Positions 46,466 through 55,106 of a DNA stretch of 64,000 bases are shown here, piece after piece (the stretch's first letter is position 1; every line of letters begins with the position of its first letter). Source of the stretch: Streptomyces flaveolus (lineage in GTDB: Bacteria; Actinomycetota; Actinomycetes; Streptomycetales; Streptomycetaceae); assembly GCF_014648815.1 (NCBI RefSeq), contig NZ_BMRV01000003.1, positions 496,001 to 560,000 on the forward strand. The letters run 5' to 3'. The translations under genes were made by a program, and so were the position numbers. The notes under the pieces are model-generated. The model worked only from the letters and a program-made list of their open reading frames with translations, was not told the DNA's origin and ran no database searches.

Positions 46466-47197
46466 TCAGCTTCGCCAGGCGGGCACGGTGGGCAGCGGGC
46501 CGGGCGGATCGACCGTCAGCACGGTCCCGTCCGTGCGGCCGGTCAGCCAGCCCAACAGTTCTGCCGCAGGTCCCGAAACCCGTGGCCCCCCGCCGTCACC
46601 GACCCTGCGCAGAACCCGGCCCTCGTCGGCGAGCAACACCATGGCAGGGGCGTCGGCCCGGTCGTTGAGCGTCTCCGCCGTACGGGCCAGTTCCCGCTCC
46701 ACGAGACAGGGCGGCCAGTCCGTCGGCCTGTGGCCCGTGGCCAAATCGGTGTGGTGCACCTCCACCTCGCGCAGCATGCTGCGGATGGTGCCGCGTACCG
46801 GGCGCAGGCCTCCGCCGAGCCAGCGCACCGGCACGTCCCAGGTGTGCTCCGGCTGGCTGTCGGCGGCCTTCAGGAATCCGTGCAGCGCGGCCTCCAGATC
46901 GTCGACCAGCTCGGCGGCCGGGCGGCCGGCTCCCTGTTCGATCTCCCGTTCCCGTTGGGCCTCGTCCCTGTACTGCGGCAGATCGGCGCCCGTGCGGGCG
47001 GCAGTGAGCAGCCGGGTGCGGGAATCGGCGCTGCGCGCGATGTGGGTGAGTACGTGGGCACGGCTCCAGCCAGGTAACCGTGAAGGGGCCTGCACGTCGT
47101 CATCGTCGAGTCCGGCGGCGGAAGCGAGCAACCGTTCCACGGACGTACTCAGCAAGGGCAGTAGTACGGTCGGCGAACGAGTCTCGTCGTAGGTCAT
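46466..47197 (-). CDS. Maleylpyruvate isomerase family (mycothiol-dependent) protein
   Basis: 243 residues. The N-terminal DinB-like four-helix domain shows LPLLSTSVERLLASAAGLDD, LPGWSRAHVLTHIARSADSR and REVEVHHTDLATGHRPTDW, with His residues placed to bind a metal as in mycothiol-dependent maleylpyruvate isomerase. The C-terminal domain (VSGPAAELLGWLTGRTDG) matches the MDMPI C-terminal module. Mycothiol is the actinobacterial thiol, so a mycothiol transferase or isomerase is likely; the actual substrate is unknown. It stands alone with relics on both sides. Confidence 0.88.
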   Translation of the reverse strand: MTYDETRSPTVLLPLLSTSVERLLASAAGLDDDDVQAPSRLPGWSRAHVLTHIARSADSRTRLLTAARTGADLPQYRDEAQREREIEQGAGRPAAELVDDLEAALHGFLKAADSQPEHTWDVPVRWLGGGLRPVRGTIRSMLREVEVHHTDLATGHRPTDWPPCLVERELARTAETLNDRADAPAMVLLADEGRVLRRVGDGGGPRVSGPAAELLGWLTGRTDGTVLTVDPPGPLPTVPAWRS

Positions 47198-47268
47198 TGG
47201 TCTCTCCTACCCCGTGACTGCGGCGACCTGACCGGCTCTCCCGACGGCGCGGCCCGCGATCCCACCTC
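47198..47268. other. Upstream region of the isomerase-like gene
   Basis: Short non-coding stretch with its presumed promoter; nothing else seen. Confidence 0.3.
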
Positions 47269-47491
47269 ATGGAGATCGGCCTGGCTCTCGACCGCGGGCC
47301 TGGCTGGCCGGTCACCCGCGCCATCCGCTTCACGCGACGGCTGGAACAGTTCACCCCGTAAGGCTGGAGGGCCTGCTCAGCGCGGAGTACACGCCGTGGG
47401 CCGACCCGTCCACCCACCGGGCCCTCACGACCGCCACTTCCACGCCGATCCACACCGGCAAGCAGCTCTCCCTGTGCCACAGGACGCTGTG
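47269..47491 (+). pseudogene. Relic of an enolase-superfamily (mandelate racemase/muconate lactonising) enzyme
   Basis: Two frames hold consecutive family sequence: ALDRGPGWPVTRAIRFTRRL then EQFTP (47280-47360), and after a frameshift LEGLLSAEYTPWADPSTHRA then TSTPIHTGKQLS (47370-47475). This is the middle of the barrel domain (the D-x-N/R...A-x2-F...LE-x-P...H...TPI-x-TGE pattern). The usual Glu of LEEP is replaced and both ends are lost. Confidence 0.55.
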
Positions 47492-47961
47492 ATGCGCTCG
47501 CATTCTTGCGTTCCTCGGGGGCGAAGGTCTCGCGGATGGCGGCGCCGAGGGCGCCCGCTGGCGAGTGCGTTCCCGCTGGAGGCGGGAGAGGCCGGCGTCG
47601 GGAAGCTGCTCGCCGCGGACCAGGCCGGCCGCAGAGAGATCCTTGACCGACTCGGCGGCTGACTGGTGGCGGGTGATTTGTCTGTGACCACCGGGTCACG
47701 ACGAGGGCGGCGACCTGCTGAGCGAGGAGGACCGTGCAGCGGGCTCCTCTCCCGGGCACCGGCCCGGCGACGCGGGACGGGTGTGCAGGGGCAGGCGGGC
47801 CTGCCCGCAGGCACGCACCAGGTCCCGCTCAGGTCGGCCAGGAGGCAGCGCGCCTCACCACCGGGATGGTGCGGACGACGGCCCTGCGCTCCGTGGCAGC
47901 GGTCCCCGCCGATGAATTTTCGGCGGTCGTGCGGTCTACCCGTCGACGAAAGGAGCGCACC
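47492..47961. other. Region without an intact gene
   Basis: About 470 bases. A minus-strand piece near 47500-47620 (SRLQRERTRQRALGAAIRE) looks like a small decayed gene end. AAAGGAG near 47950 belongs to the DHFR-like gene. Confidence 0.3.
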
Positions 47962-48567
47962 ATGCGCGAGGTCATCGTTTGCACGTTCCTGACGCTGGAC
48001 GGCGTCATGCAGGCGCCAGGCGGCCCGGACGAGGACGTTCAGAGCGGATTCGAGCACGGAGGCTGGCAGAAGCCGGTGGACGACGACGAGGTCGGCGCAG
48101 CCATTTCCGGCTGGTACGAGGCATCCGACGCCATGCTGCTCGGTCGCAGGACGTACGAGATCTTCGCGTCGTACTGGCCGACCGCCGATCCGGACAATCC
48201 GTTCACCAGCCGGATGAACACCATGCACAAGTACGTGGCGTCTCGGACCTTGACGTCCGTCGACTGGCAGAACTCCACGCTGCTCGAGGGTGACACCGTC
48301 GATGCCGTGCGCAAGCTGAAGGCGTCCGACGGCGGCAACATCAACGTCGTCGGCAGCGGCGACCTCGCCCAGACCCTCATGCAACACGGCCTCGTCGACG
48401 AGTACCGGCTGACCATCCATCCGGTGATCATCGGCACCGGCAAGCGGCTGTTCGCCGACGGTGCGATCCCCACTGCGCTGGAGCCGGTCAGCGTCTCGAC
48501 GACGAAGGGCGGCACCATCGTCGGCGTGTACCGGCCGAACGGCAAGCCGAGCTACGACAGCTACTAA
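47962..48567 (+). CDS. Dihydrofolate reductase / RibD C-terminal family protein
   Basis: 201 residues with the NADPH-binding fold shared by dihydrofolate reductase and the RibD reductase domain: VIVCTFLTLDGVMQAPGG, DAMLLGRRTYEIFASYWP, KYVASRTLTSVDWQNSTLL, NVVGSGDLAQTLMQHGLVDE and IHPVIIGTGKRLF. It belongs to the YwjB/YyaP group, whose substrates are unknown. AAAGGAG precedes the ATG. The TAA stop ends exactly where an IS element begins (48568), so the original C-terminus may have been slightly altered. Confidence 0.9.
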   Translation: MREVIVCTFLTLDGVMQAPGGPDEDVQSGFEHGGWQKPVDDDEVGAAISGWYEASDAMLLGRRTYEIFASYWPTADPDNPFTSRMNTMHKYVASRTLTSVDWQNSTLLEGDTVDAVRKLKASDGGNINVVGSGDLAQTLMQHGLVDEYRLTIHPVIIGTGKRLFADGAIPTALEPVSVSTTKGGTIVGVYRPNGKPSYDSY

Positions 48568-49436
48568 AGGGTGTTGCAGAAGGCCGGGATCAGGCAGGTC
48601 GGAGCGGGTGTCCGGGGCTGTGCTGTCACGCGGCGAGGGCGAGGTTGTGCATGCGGGCGACGGCCTGGACGGCGTGGTGGAGGCCGTCGCCGCGTTGCCG
48701 GCAGTCGCGAAGGATCTTGTAGTTCTTCATGCGGGAGAAGGTGTGCTCGACGCGGGCGCGGACCTTGCGATGCTGCGCGTTGTCTTCTTCCTCACCCTTC
48801 AGCAGGGGCCGCCCGGGGCGTTTGCGGTGCGGGACAATCAGGCCGGTGTTGATGTAGGCGCCGTCGCCGAGGACCGTCACGCCTTCGCAGTGCTGGGCCA
48901 GGCCGGAGTCCCGCCAGGCTTTCGCGTCCGCGGTGTTGCCGGGCACCGGACGGGCGGTCGCCACCACCAGACGTGTCTCGGCGTCCACGATGACCTGCAC
49001 GTTCGCCGAGAACCGGTAGTTTCGGGAGGACGCTCCGACCTTGCGGTCGCGGACCGGGACGAGGGTGCCGTCGACAATCCACAGCCGGTCGGTGGCATCG
49101 GCGCAGGCCCGGGCCGGCTCGAGTGCAAGCAGCGGGCCGAGCCTCTGGATCACCCGGCACACGGTCGCGGGCGAGATACCGAACAGAGGGGCGAGCTGCC
49201 GCATGGTGAGGTTCGTGCGGTAGTACACGGTCACCAGCAGCACCCGCTCGGCCAGCGGAAGCCGCCACGGACGACCCCAGCCACATCCCTCGCCACCGCG
49301 TTCCCGGACCGCTTTCAGCAGCCGACCGAACTGGTCCGCCCGCAGCCCCGTGAACGTCTCCACCCACACCCGCTCGGCCTTCAATACTCCAGCCATATAA
49401 GGGAGATGCCCAGTTCACGGCCTTCTGCAACACCCT
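48568..49436. mobile_element. Intact IS5-family insertion sequence (about 869 bp)
   Basis: Perfect 19-base terminal inverted repeats AGGGTGTTGCAGAAGGCCG at 48568-48586 and, inverted, at 49418-49436 bracket one full-length transposase gene on the minus strand. Flanking bases show no clear target duplication. The left end touches the stop codon of the DHFR-like gene, and the right end lies inside a fragment of a different IS5-type transposase. Confidence 0.92.
48626..49396 (-). CDS. IS5-family transposase (DDE_Tnp_4 type)
   Basis: 256 residues. An N-terminal helix-turn-helix (YYRTNLTMRQLAPLFGISPA, then TVCRVIQRL) is followed by the DDE catalytic core: first Asp in WIVDGTLVPV, second Asp in VLGDGAYINTG, and Glu in VRARVEHTFSRMK. 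This is the DDE_4 type related to IS112-like elements of streptomycetes. No frameshift is seen and both terminal repeats are present, so the element may still be active. Confidence 0.93.
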   Translation of the reverse strand: MAGVLKAERVWVETFTGLRADQFGRLLKAVRERGGEGCGWGRPWRLPLAERVLLVTVYYRTNLTMRQLAPLFGISPATVCRVIQRLGPLLALEPARACADATDRLWIVDGTLVPVRDRKVGASSRNYRFSANVQVIVDAETRLVVATARPVPGNTADAKAWRDSGLAQHCEGVTVLGDGAYINTGLIVPHRKRPGRPLLKGEEEDNAQHRKVRARVEHTFSRMKNYKILRDCRQRGDGLHHAVQAVARMHNLALAA

Positions 49437-49590
49437 ATAGACCCGGCCCCACGGGCCGTACCGCTCGGGGACGTCCCGCCAGGGCGCGCTCGCCCGGGTC
49501 CGCCACTGTATCCCGTCGATCAACTGCCGACGTGTCCACGTCCGCTGCGTCGGGCGGCGCGTTCTCGAACTCGCCATCGTCCGGCGGGAT
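49437..49590 (-). pseudogene. 5' fragment of a second IS5-type (DUF4096) transposase, cut by the IS
   Basis: Reading leftwards the frame gives RTWTRRQLIDGIQWRTRASA, then PWRDVPERYGPWGRVY, at which point the IS right end begins. This is the DUF4096 N-terminal motif of another IS5 subgroup. The rest of that transposase is not found on the far side of the IS, so it was lost. Confidence 0.8.
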
Positions 49591-49691
49591 GACGTCTGTC
49601 CGCCGAGCCCGGGAAAACCGTTGGACCCGGTGACGGGGGCGCGTCGTAGGGTTCGAGCGCGGAGACGCGGCCGGCGAAGAGGGAACGGTGA

Positions 49692-50231
49692 ATGGCGGAA
49701 CTGTACGAGATCTGGCAGCGGGCGGAGGTCTCTCGCCGGCTCGACGTGTTGTCGGGCTTCATCGCGGTGTGCGTGGCGGGGGACGACGACGCGCGCAGCC
49801 GTCTCGCCCGGCTGGTCGCCGATGCGAACGCGTCCCTGTCCGCTTCGCCCCCGGAGGTGGATGTCGCCTCGGAGTGCCTGGCCGAACTCCTCCGGTGGGC
49901 TGACACGGAGTGGGCCGACCACCCCTATCGTCCGGTGGAAGGCCGGCCTGACGAGTCCGACCGGCAGACGCGTGACTACGCCAAGGATCTCTGGCGCGCC
50001 GCGCTCCCGGTCCCCGTCCGGGACGAGATGGGCCGCATCGAACTCAGGCTGGAGGTACGGTTCCTGGCCCTGTGCCGCCAAGCGGAGTTGTCCTGCCGGA
50101 TCCGACAGGACGTCTTCTACCTTGCCGGGCGTGCTGCGATGGCCCTCGACCTCGGGCACTTGGTGGCGGCAGAGCGGGAGATCCGGCGCATGGAACACGT
50201 GGTTTCCGGGGAGCCACGACGGAGCCACTGA
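49692..50231 (+). CDS. Hypothetical helical protein (179 aa)
   Basis: 179 residues, predicted mostly helical and acidic (AELYEIWQRAEVSRRLDVLS, EVDVASECLAELLRWADTEW, AAMALDLGHLVAAEREIRRM). No signal peptide or membrane helix. GAGGGAAC lies a few bases before the ATG, and codon use is typical of the genome. I do not recognise a family. Its neighbours are an IS region and a GH29 gene, neither of which suggests a role. Confidence 0.7.
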   Translation: MAELYEIWQRAEVSRRLDVLSGFIAVCVAGDDDARSRLARLVADANASLSASPPEVDVASECLAELLRWADTEWADHPYRPVEGRPDESDRQTRDYAKDLWRAALPVPVRDEMGRIELRLEVRFLALCRQAELSCRIRQDVFYLAGRAAMALDLGHLVAAEREIRRMEHVVSGEPRRSH

Positions 50232-50563
50232 AACTGGTACGCCTGGTACCTGAGTGATGCCAGGACGTCGGCGGTGGTCTCACCTCTGCTTCCGCCGGAC
50301 ACGACACCCCGCACGGCTCCGAAGCCGAGGTCCACCTCCCCGGCGCCGAACCCGTACTCGCAGCTGAGGGCGTCCGCACTCTCACCACAGATCCGGGAGA
50401 ACACATGGGCCGGTGACACACCTGGTTCCGCCGGTGAGCCTGGTCTACCTTCCCAGGAGATCCACGATCCTGTAGTCGCGACGACTTCTCCCCACACCCC
50501 GCGCGGCCGCAACCCGGGCTCGTCGGCACGATGTCTTCCCCAAGATCTGCGAGGAACGGTTCC
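50232..50563. other. Intergenic region before the fucosidase gene
   Basis: About 330 bases with no convincing gene on either strand. GAGGAAC near 50550 is the ribosome-binding site of the next gene; no clear promoter or operator seen. Confidence 0.35.
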
Positions 50564-51835
50564 ATGACCATGCAGCCCTGGTTCACCGAGGCCAAATTGG
50601 GCGTCTTCGTGCACTACGGCATCTACGCGGTCGAGGGAGTGCCTGAATCCTGGGCCTTCTTCGACTCCGTCATGCCGCACGACCAGTACATGCGCCAGCT
50701 CGACGGCTTCACCGCCTCCGCCTTCGACGCCGGCGCCTGGGCACGGCTCTTCGCCCGCGCCGGCGCAGGCTACGCCGTTCTGACGGCTCGCCACCACGAC
50801 GGAGTGGCCCTGTGGGACACAGGCTTCGGCGATCTCAGCGTGGTCCGCCGCACACCCGCGGGCCGCGACCTGGTCGCCGAATACGTGAAAGCGATGCGCG
50901 AAGAGGGTCTGAAGGCCGGCCTCTACTACTCGCACTCCGACTGGAACCATCCCGACTACGCCACCGTGCGGCACCCCCGGCCGCCGCACCCCGAGCTGGT
51001 CGACAGCCCGTACGTCTCCCCGGCCCCGGGGGCCGAGGACCCGCGCGCCTGGAACCGCTACCTCGACTACCGGGACGGTCAGGTACGCGAGCTGCTCACC
51101 CGGTTCAGGCCGGACCTGCTCTGGTTCGACGGGGAGTGGGAACGCTCCGCTGAACAGTGGCGGATGTCCGAACTGGCCCGGACGATCCGTGACCTGTCGC
51201 CGGACACGATGTGCAACGCCCGCCTGCTCGGCCACGGAGACTACGCCACCCCCGAGCAAGGACTGCCCATGTCCGCCCCGGCCACCGCCTGGGAGCTGTG
51301 CCTGACGGTCAACGACTCCTGGGGCTACCGGCCGCAGGACGGCAACCACAAGACGGTGGGACAGCTGGTGCGGTACTTCGCGGAGACGATCGGCATGGGA
51401 GGCAACCTGCTGCTCGGCGTCGGCCCGCGGGCGGACGGCACCATCCCGGAGGAGCAGGCCCGGCGGCTTGAAGGGCTCGGCGACTGGACACGGCGCCATT
51501 CCGAGGCCGTCCACGGCAGCGTCGCCGGACTGCCGCCGGGGCACCACTACGGTCCGAGTACCTTGTCCCCGGACCGCCGCACGCTGTACCTGGTCTGCTT
51601 CGATCCGCCGAGCGAGACGGTCTCCGTGCGTGGACTGCGCAACGCGGTACGCCGGGTCAGTGTGCTGGGGACCGGGACCGAACTCGCCCACCGGGTCACC
51701 GGCGGCCTGCACGACGTCCCCGGCGTGCTGTGGATAGACGCGCCCCCGCAGCCCGACATCGCCCCGCACGGCACCGTCCTCGCCGTCGAACTCGACGGAG
51801 AACTGGAGCTCTACACCGGTCGGGGCCGCGACTGA
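50564..51835 (+). CDS. GH29 alpha-L-fucosidase-like enzyme
   Basis: 423 residues without a signal peptide. Family GH29 features: PWFTEAKLGVFVHYGIYAVE at the start, YAVLTARHHDGVALWDTGFG, KAGLYYSHSDWNHPDY and the nucleophile region DLLWFDGEW (Asp). The late part (GNLLLGVGPRADGTIPEEQ) is also typical, followed by a small beta-sandwich. It would cleave alpha-L-fucose from oligosaccharides inside the cell. ATG at 50564 chosen since GAGGAAC precedes it and the conserved start follows; an ATG at 50531 is also open. Confidence 0.92.
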   Translation: MTMQPWFTEAKLGVFVHYGIYAVEGVPESWAFFDSVMPHDQYMRQLDGFTASAFDAGAWARLFARAGAGYAVLTARHHDGVALWDTGFGDLSVVRRTPAGRDLVAEYVKAMREEGLKAGLYYSHSDWNHPDYATVRHPRPPHPELVDSPYVSPAPGAEDPRAWNRYLDYRDGQVRELLTRFRPDLLWFDGEWERSAEQWRMSELARTIRDLSPDTMCNARLLGHGDYATPEQGLPMSAPATAWELCLTVNDSWGYRPQDGNHKTVGQLVRYFAETIGMGGNLLLGVGPRADGTIPEEQARRLEGLGDWTRRHSEAVHGSVAGLPPGHHYGPSTLSPDRRTLYLVCFDPPSETVSVRGLRNAVRRVSVLGTGTELAHRVTGGLHDVPGVLWIDAPPQPDIAPHGTVLAVELDGELELYTGRGRD

Positions 51836-52023
51836 GAGAGAGAGGGGGGAGCGGCGGGTGCGACGGCAGGCAGGACGCGTCGCCCCCGGGTCAAACCGGC
51901 GCTCGGTGGTGCTCGGGCGGGGCGTTGTGTGACACGCCGGGACGGGAGTGATCCGGGGCGCTGTTGGGTGAGGGGCCGGACGGGACAGGCTGTTCCCAAC
52001 ACGATGTGTCAAGGGGGCTTGTG

Positions 52024-52569
52024 GTGGCCAGTGGGTTCCAGAGGGCGAAGATTCAGGCGATGTTCGACGCGTTCGACGCGGACGGCAACGGTTATCTGGA
52101 GGAAGGGGACTTCGAAGCGCTCGCGGCGCGCTGGGGTCGTCTGCCGCGGGTCGCCGCCAGTCCGGAGCTCGCCGGGCGTGTGCGCAGCGTGACGTTGGGG
52201 TGGTGGCCGCATCTCGCGGAGGCCGCTGACGCGGACCTGGGCGGACGGGTCGGCATGGACGAGTTGATGACCGTGGTCGATCGTCTGCCGTTGATGCGGG
52301 AAGCCGTCGCGGCGACGGCAGACACCATCTTCGATGCGGTGGACGAGAACGGGGACGGCCGAATCTCCCGCGTCGAACACCAGCGGCTGATCGATACGTG
52401 GTACGGCCGCAGCACGGTCACGGGGGAGGTCTTCGACCGTCTCGACCAGGACGGCGACGGGTACCTCAGTCGTGCGGAATTCGCACTGCTGTGGACCCAG
52501 TTCTGGATCAGCGACGATCCGGCCGAGCCCGGCAACGTGATGTGCGGACCCATCACTCCGGCCGCCTGA
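52024..52569 (+). CDS. EF-hand calcium-binding protein
   Basis: 181 residues with EF-hand loops: DAFDADGNGYLEEGDFE, a weak second (ADADLGGRVGMDEL), a third DAVDENGDGRISRVEH, and a fourth DRLDQDGDGYLSRAEF. This four-hand layout is the calerythrin/CabD type of actinobacterial calcium proteins. It is cytosolic and probably a Ca2+ buffer or sensor. The start is GTG at 52024, six bases after AAGGGGG; GTG at 52021 is also possible. No obvious partner next door. Confidence 0.9.
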   Translation: MASGFQRAKIQAMFDAFDADGNGYLEEGDFEALAARWGRLPRVAASPELAGRVRSVTLGWWPHLAEAADADLGGRVGMDELMTVVDRLPLMREAVAATADTIFDAVDENGDGRISRVEHQRLIDTWYGRSTVTGEVFDRLDQDGDGYLSRAEFALLWTQFWISDDPAEPGNVMCGPITPAA

Positions 52570-52669
52570 AGCTTCGGCAGGGTGGCCGGCCGGAGTGCTG
52601 TAGCGGTGTCCGCCTCAACGTGGGGTCCGGTCCGTCCGGCCCGGCCCGGTACCCTCGGCGCCGGCGCCG

Positions 52670-53617
52670 TCAGGTGGTCCGCCACTGTGGACGCACCGGG
52701 TCGATACGGTCGCCGTCCGTTTCGTCACCGTTCAAGTGGGCGGTGAGGAAACGGGCGGCGCGGTCCAGTGCGGCGTCCGCCTCGTCGAGACGTCCGTAGT
52801 GGTGCTGGAAGACATGGGGGAGTCCGGGTCCGACTTCGAGAGTGACCTCGACATCGTCGGCGCCCGCGCGCCCGGCCAGCCGCACCGCGTCGTCGAGCAG
52901 CACCTCGTTCGCCCCTACCTGCACGAGGAGTGGGGGCAGCCCGGTGAGGTCGGCGAACACCGGGCTGGCCAGGGGGCGAGCCCGGTCGCCTGCGCCGATG
53001 TAGAGATCGGCGTAGGCGCGGATGTCGGACTCGGTGAAGATGGGGTCGGCGTCCTCCTTGGATCGGATGCTTCTTCCGGCGAGGGTGAGATCGGCCCAGG
53101 GGGAGAACACGGCTACGGCGGCTGGTTGCGGCAGCCCGGCTGCCCGGGCTGCGAGCAGGGTGGCGATGCTCAGGCCGCCGCCGGCGGAGTCGCCGGCCAC
53201 GACGAGGTCCCCTGGGTCGGTACCCGCTGCCAGCAGCTCGCGGTAGGCCGCGAGTCCGTCGTCGACGGCTGCGGGGAAGGGGTGTTCCGGCGCCAGGCGG
53301 TAGTCCACCGATATCGCTCGCAGCCCGGCACGGCGGGCCAGTTCGCCGACCAGGCCGGCATGGGTGTCCGGCGAGCCGATCACGTAGCCACCGCCGTGCA
53401 GGTAGAGCAGTCGGCCGCGGCCGCGGACTTCGGCCGGCTCCAGCTCTAGGGCCGGCCGCCCGCCCAGGACGGTCCAGCGGGTGACCACGCCCTCCGGCAC
53501 GGGGCGGGTGATGGCCGCGGTGAAACCGTTGCGCTGCTCCTCGACAGTGGGTCGCGTCTCGTTGCGAGGGGCGGAGCGGAGCAGGGCGTCCAGGGCGTCG
53601 CGCTGTTGACGTGACAT
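52670..53617 (-). CDS. HSL-family alpha/beta hydrolase (esterase)
   Basis: 315 residues of the hormone-sensitive-lipase-like family. Oxyanion motif YLHGGGYVIG, nucleophile Ser in VAGDSAGGG, acid Asp near LLVQVGANEVLLDD, and His in GLPHVFQHHY. It is an intracellular esterase for short acyl or aromatic esters. GGAGG precedes the ATG at 53617. Divergent from a MarR gene, with three inverted repeats of one design between them, so repression by that MarR protein is likely. Confidence 0.93.
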   Translation of the reverse strand: MSRQQRDALDALLRSAPRNETRPTVEEQRNGFTAAITRPVPEGVVTRWTVLGGRPALELEPAEVRGRGRLLYLHGGGYVIGSPDTHAGLVGELARRAGLRAISVDYRLAPEHPFPAAVDDGLAAYRELLAAGTDPGDLVVAGDSAGGGLSIATLLAARAAGLPQPAAVAVFSPWADLTLAGRSIRSKEDADPIFTESDIRAYADLYIGAGDRARPLASPVFADLTGLPPLLVQVGANEVLLDDAVRLAGRAGADDVEVTLEVGPGLPHVFQHHYGRLDEADAALDRAARFLTAHLNGDETDGDRIDPVRPQWRTT

Positions 53618-53648
53618 GCGGGGCCTCCATGGGTCGGGGTGCGAGGAT

Positions 53649-53713
53649 GGATTCCAGGGAATCCATCTGTCTGAACCCAACCGGATTCCATGGAAGATGA
53701 TTCCCCGGAATCC
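53649..53713. promoter_or_regulatory. Three MarR-type operators between esterase and MarR genes
   Basis: GGATTCC-N2-GGAATCC is perfect at 53649-53664; a half-conserved copy lies at 53683-53698 and a one-mismatch copy at 53698-53713. All have the same seven-two-seven spacing and fill the gap between the two divergent starts. Confidence 0.75.
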
Positions 53714-53729
53714 ACTGGAGGTTGTTGTT

Positions 53730-54176
53730 GTGAGCCGAGTCACCCCGATCTTCACCGACCTCGTCCGCGTCGAGACCCGGCTCTACAACGCGGTGAGCGC
53801 TCGACTGCGCGAGGAACGAGGCATCGGGCTGGGACAGTTCGAGTTCCTGGAGATCATCGACCGGGTACCGGGATGCCGCGTACTCGACATCGCCGGCGAG
53901 CTGGCGATCACCGTGGGGGCCGTCAGCAAGGCGGTCGACCGGCTGGTGGCTGCGGGCTGGTGCCTGCGGGACGCACACCCCCAGGACCGCCGCTCCTCCG
54001 TCATCCGCCTGACACCCCAGGGCGAGAAGGAGCTGGCCGCCTCCCGCCCCATTGTCGAGAGCGAACTCGTCTTGCTGACCGCGGTGGTCCCTCCTGAAGA
54101 CATGTCCCGTATCGCCTCCGCCCTGGCCGCCCTCCGCGCGAACCTCGAGGAGAACTCCTACGGCCAGCCGGGCTGA
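53730..54176 (+). CDS. MarR-family regulator
   Basis: 148 residues with the MarR winged helix in the middle: LGQFEFLEIIDRVPGCRVLD, IAGELAITVGAVSKAVDRLV as helix-turn-helix, DAHPQDRRSSVIRLTPQGEK as wing (the DxRS motif), and dimerisation helices at both ends. The start is GTG at 53730 behind GGAGG; the frame is open further upstream. Divergent from the HSL esterase gene. The phenolic or other ligand is unknown. Confidence 0.93.
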   Translation: MSRVTPIFTDLVRVETRLYNAVSARLREERGIGLGQFEFLEIIDRVPGCRVLDIAGELAITVGAVSKAVDRLVAAGWCLRDAHPQDRRSSVIRLTPQGEKELAASRPIVESELVLLTAVVPPEDMSRIASALAALRANLEENSYGQPG

Positions 54177-54254
54177 GGGGACCTTGCCTGAGCTCGCGAA
54201 TGCGACGATCCCTGTCCGAGCTCAGTCCGGACGCGCCGCACAACGATGTCTGAT

Positions 54255-54296
54255 TGCCGCCAGCGAGGCTCCTCCGTGGTGCTCATGCTGGCGGCA
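54255..54296 (+). terminator. Hairpin downstream of the MarR gene
   Basis: TGCCGCCAGC (54255-54264) and GCTGGCGGCA (54287-54296) make a perfect ten-base stem with a 22-base loop, about 80 bases after the MarR stop. It is a candidate terminator or small structured RNA. The rest of 54177-54635 holds no gene I can support. Confidence 0.45.
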
Positions 54297-54635
54297 TGGC
54301 AATGTCATTCACTACGGAGTCGGCAGAGGTCCTGACCGGCATGTAGATTCCGCAAGCGATCACGGTCAAGAACGGACGGATGCCGAGGTCCGTCCGTTCT
54401 ACTGGGACACGCGGGCTGTCGCCGATGCCTGCGCCGTGCCGACACCGACAGACTGAGGACGACGGCGCAGCCACTGATGCACCGACAGCCGGGATGGAGG
54501 CCCCGTCGGGCCGCTGGACCCGTGAGATCATCATGTCCTGAGGCTCGGGCCTAGGTTGCCGTTCCTGCTGACCACAGGCTGAGCGGCCGCTCGGGGTCCG
54601 GCGGCACCGAACTGCGGCAGGTGGGGGGATCGGGC

Positions 54636-55007
54636 GTGGTGGACAGCAGGGCGATGGATGCGCGTCGGGAGCATGCTCGTGCCGAACGGCTGACCGAAGG
54701 GCTGACCATCGCCGTGGCGTCGGCTCTCTCGTTCGGCCTGCTGGCCGGCCCGGCAGTGGTCTTCGGTACGACCACCTGGCACCTGGTCACCGACGCCGGC
54801 ACCACCGTGTACAGCCGATTTCTGGTTCCGGCGGTCTTCCTTGCCCTGGTGGCGCTGCCGCTCATCTCGGCCCGCGCGGTGTTCCGCTCGGGTCGGCGTA
54901 AGAACAAGGAGCGATTGGCGGCGGCCGTCCCGGCGGCACTGACCTTGCTCGGCGCGTCCGTCGTGCCGTTCGCGGCTCTGTGCCTGGTCTTCATGTACGC
55001 CGACTGA
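54636..55007 (+). CDS. Small integral membrane protein (123 aa)
   Basis: 123 residues with about three membrane helices: LTIAVASALSFGLLAGPAVV, FLVPAVFLALVALPLIS and ALTLLGASVVPFAALCLVF. A charged loop (FRSGRRKNKERLA) lies between the second and third. The start is uncertain: GTG at 54636 follows GGGGGGA, and an ATG at 54654 is possible. No family recognised; function unknown. Confidence 0.65.
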   Translation: MVDSRAMDARREHARAERLTEGLTIAVASALSFGLLAGPAVVFGTTTWHLVTDAGTTVYSRFLVPAVFLALVALPLISARAVFRSGRRKNKERLAAAVPAALTLLGASVVPFAALCLVFMYAD

Positions 55008-55106
55008 CCTCGCATCGGTCTCCTTTCTCTACCTGCTGTCGCCCGTCCGCCTGATCGCCGATCCTGGCATGCTGTGCCGCGACCACCGGTCACGGGGCGG
55101 TGGCCG

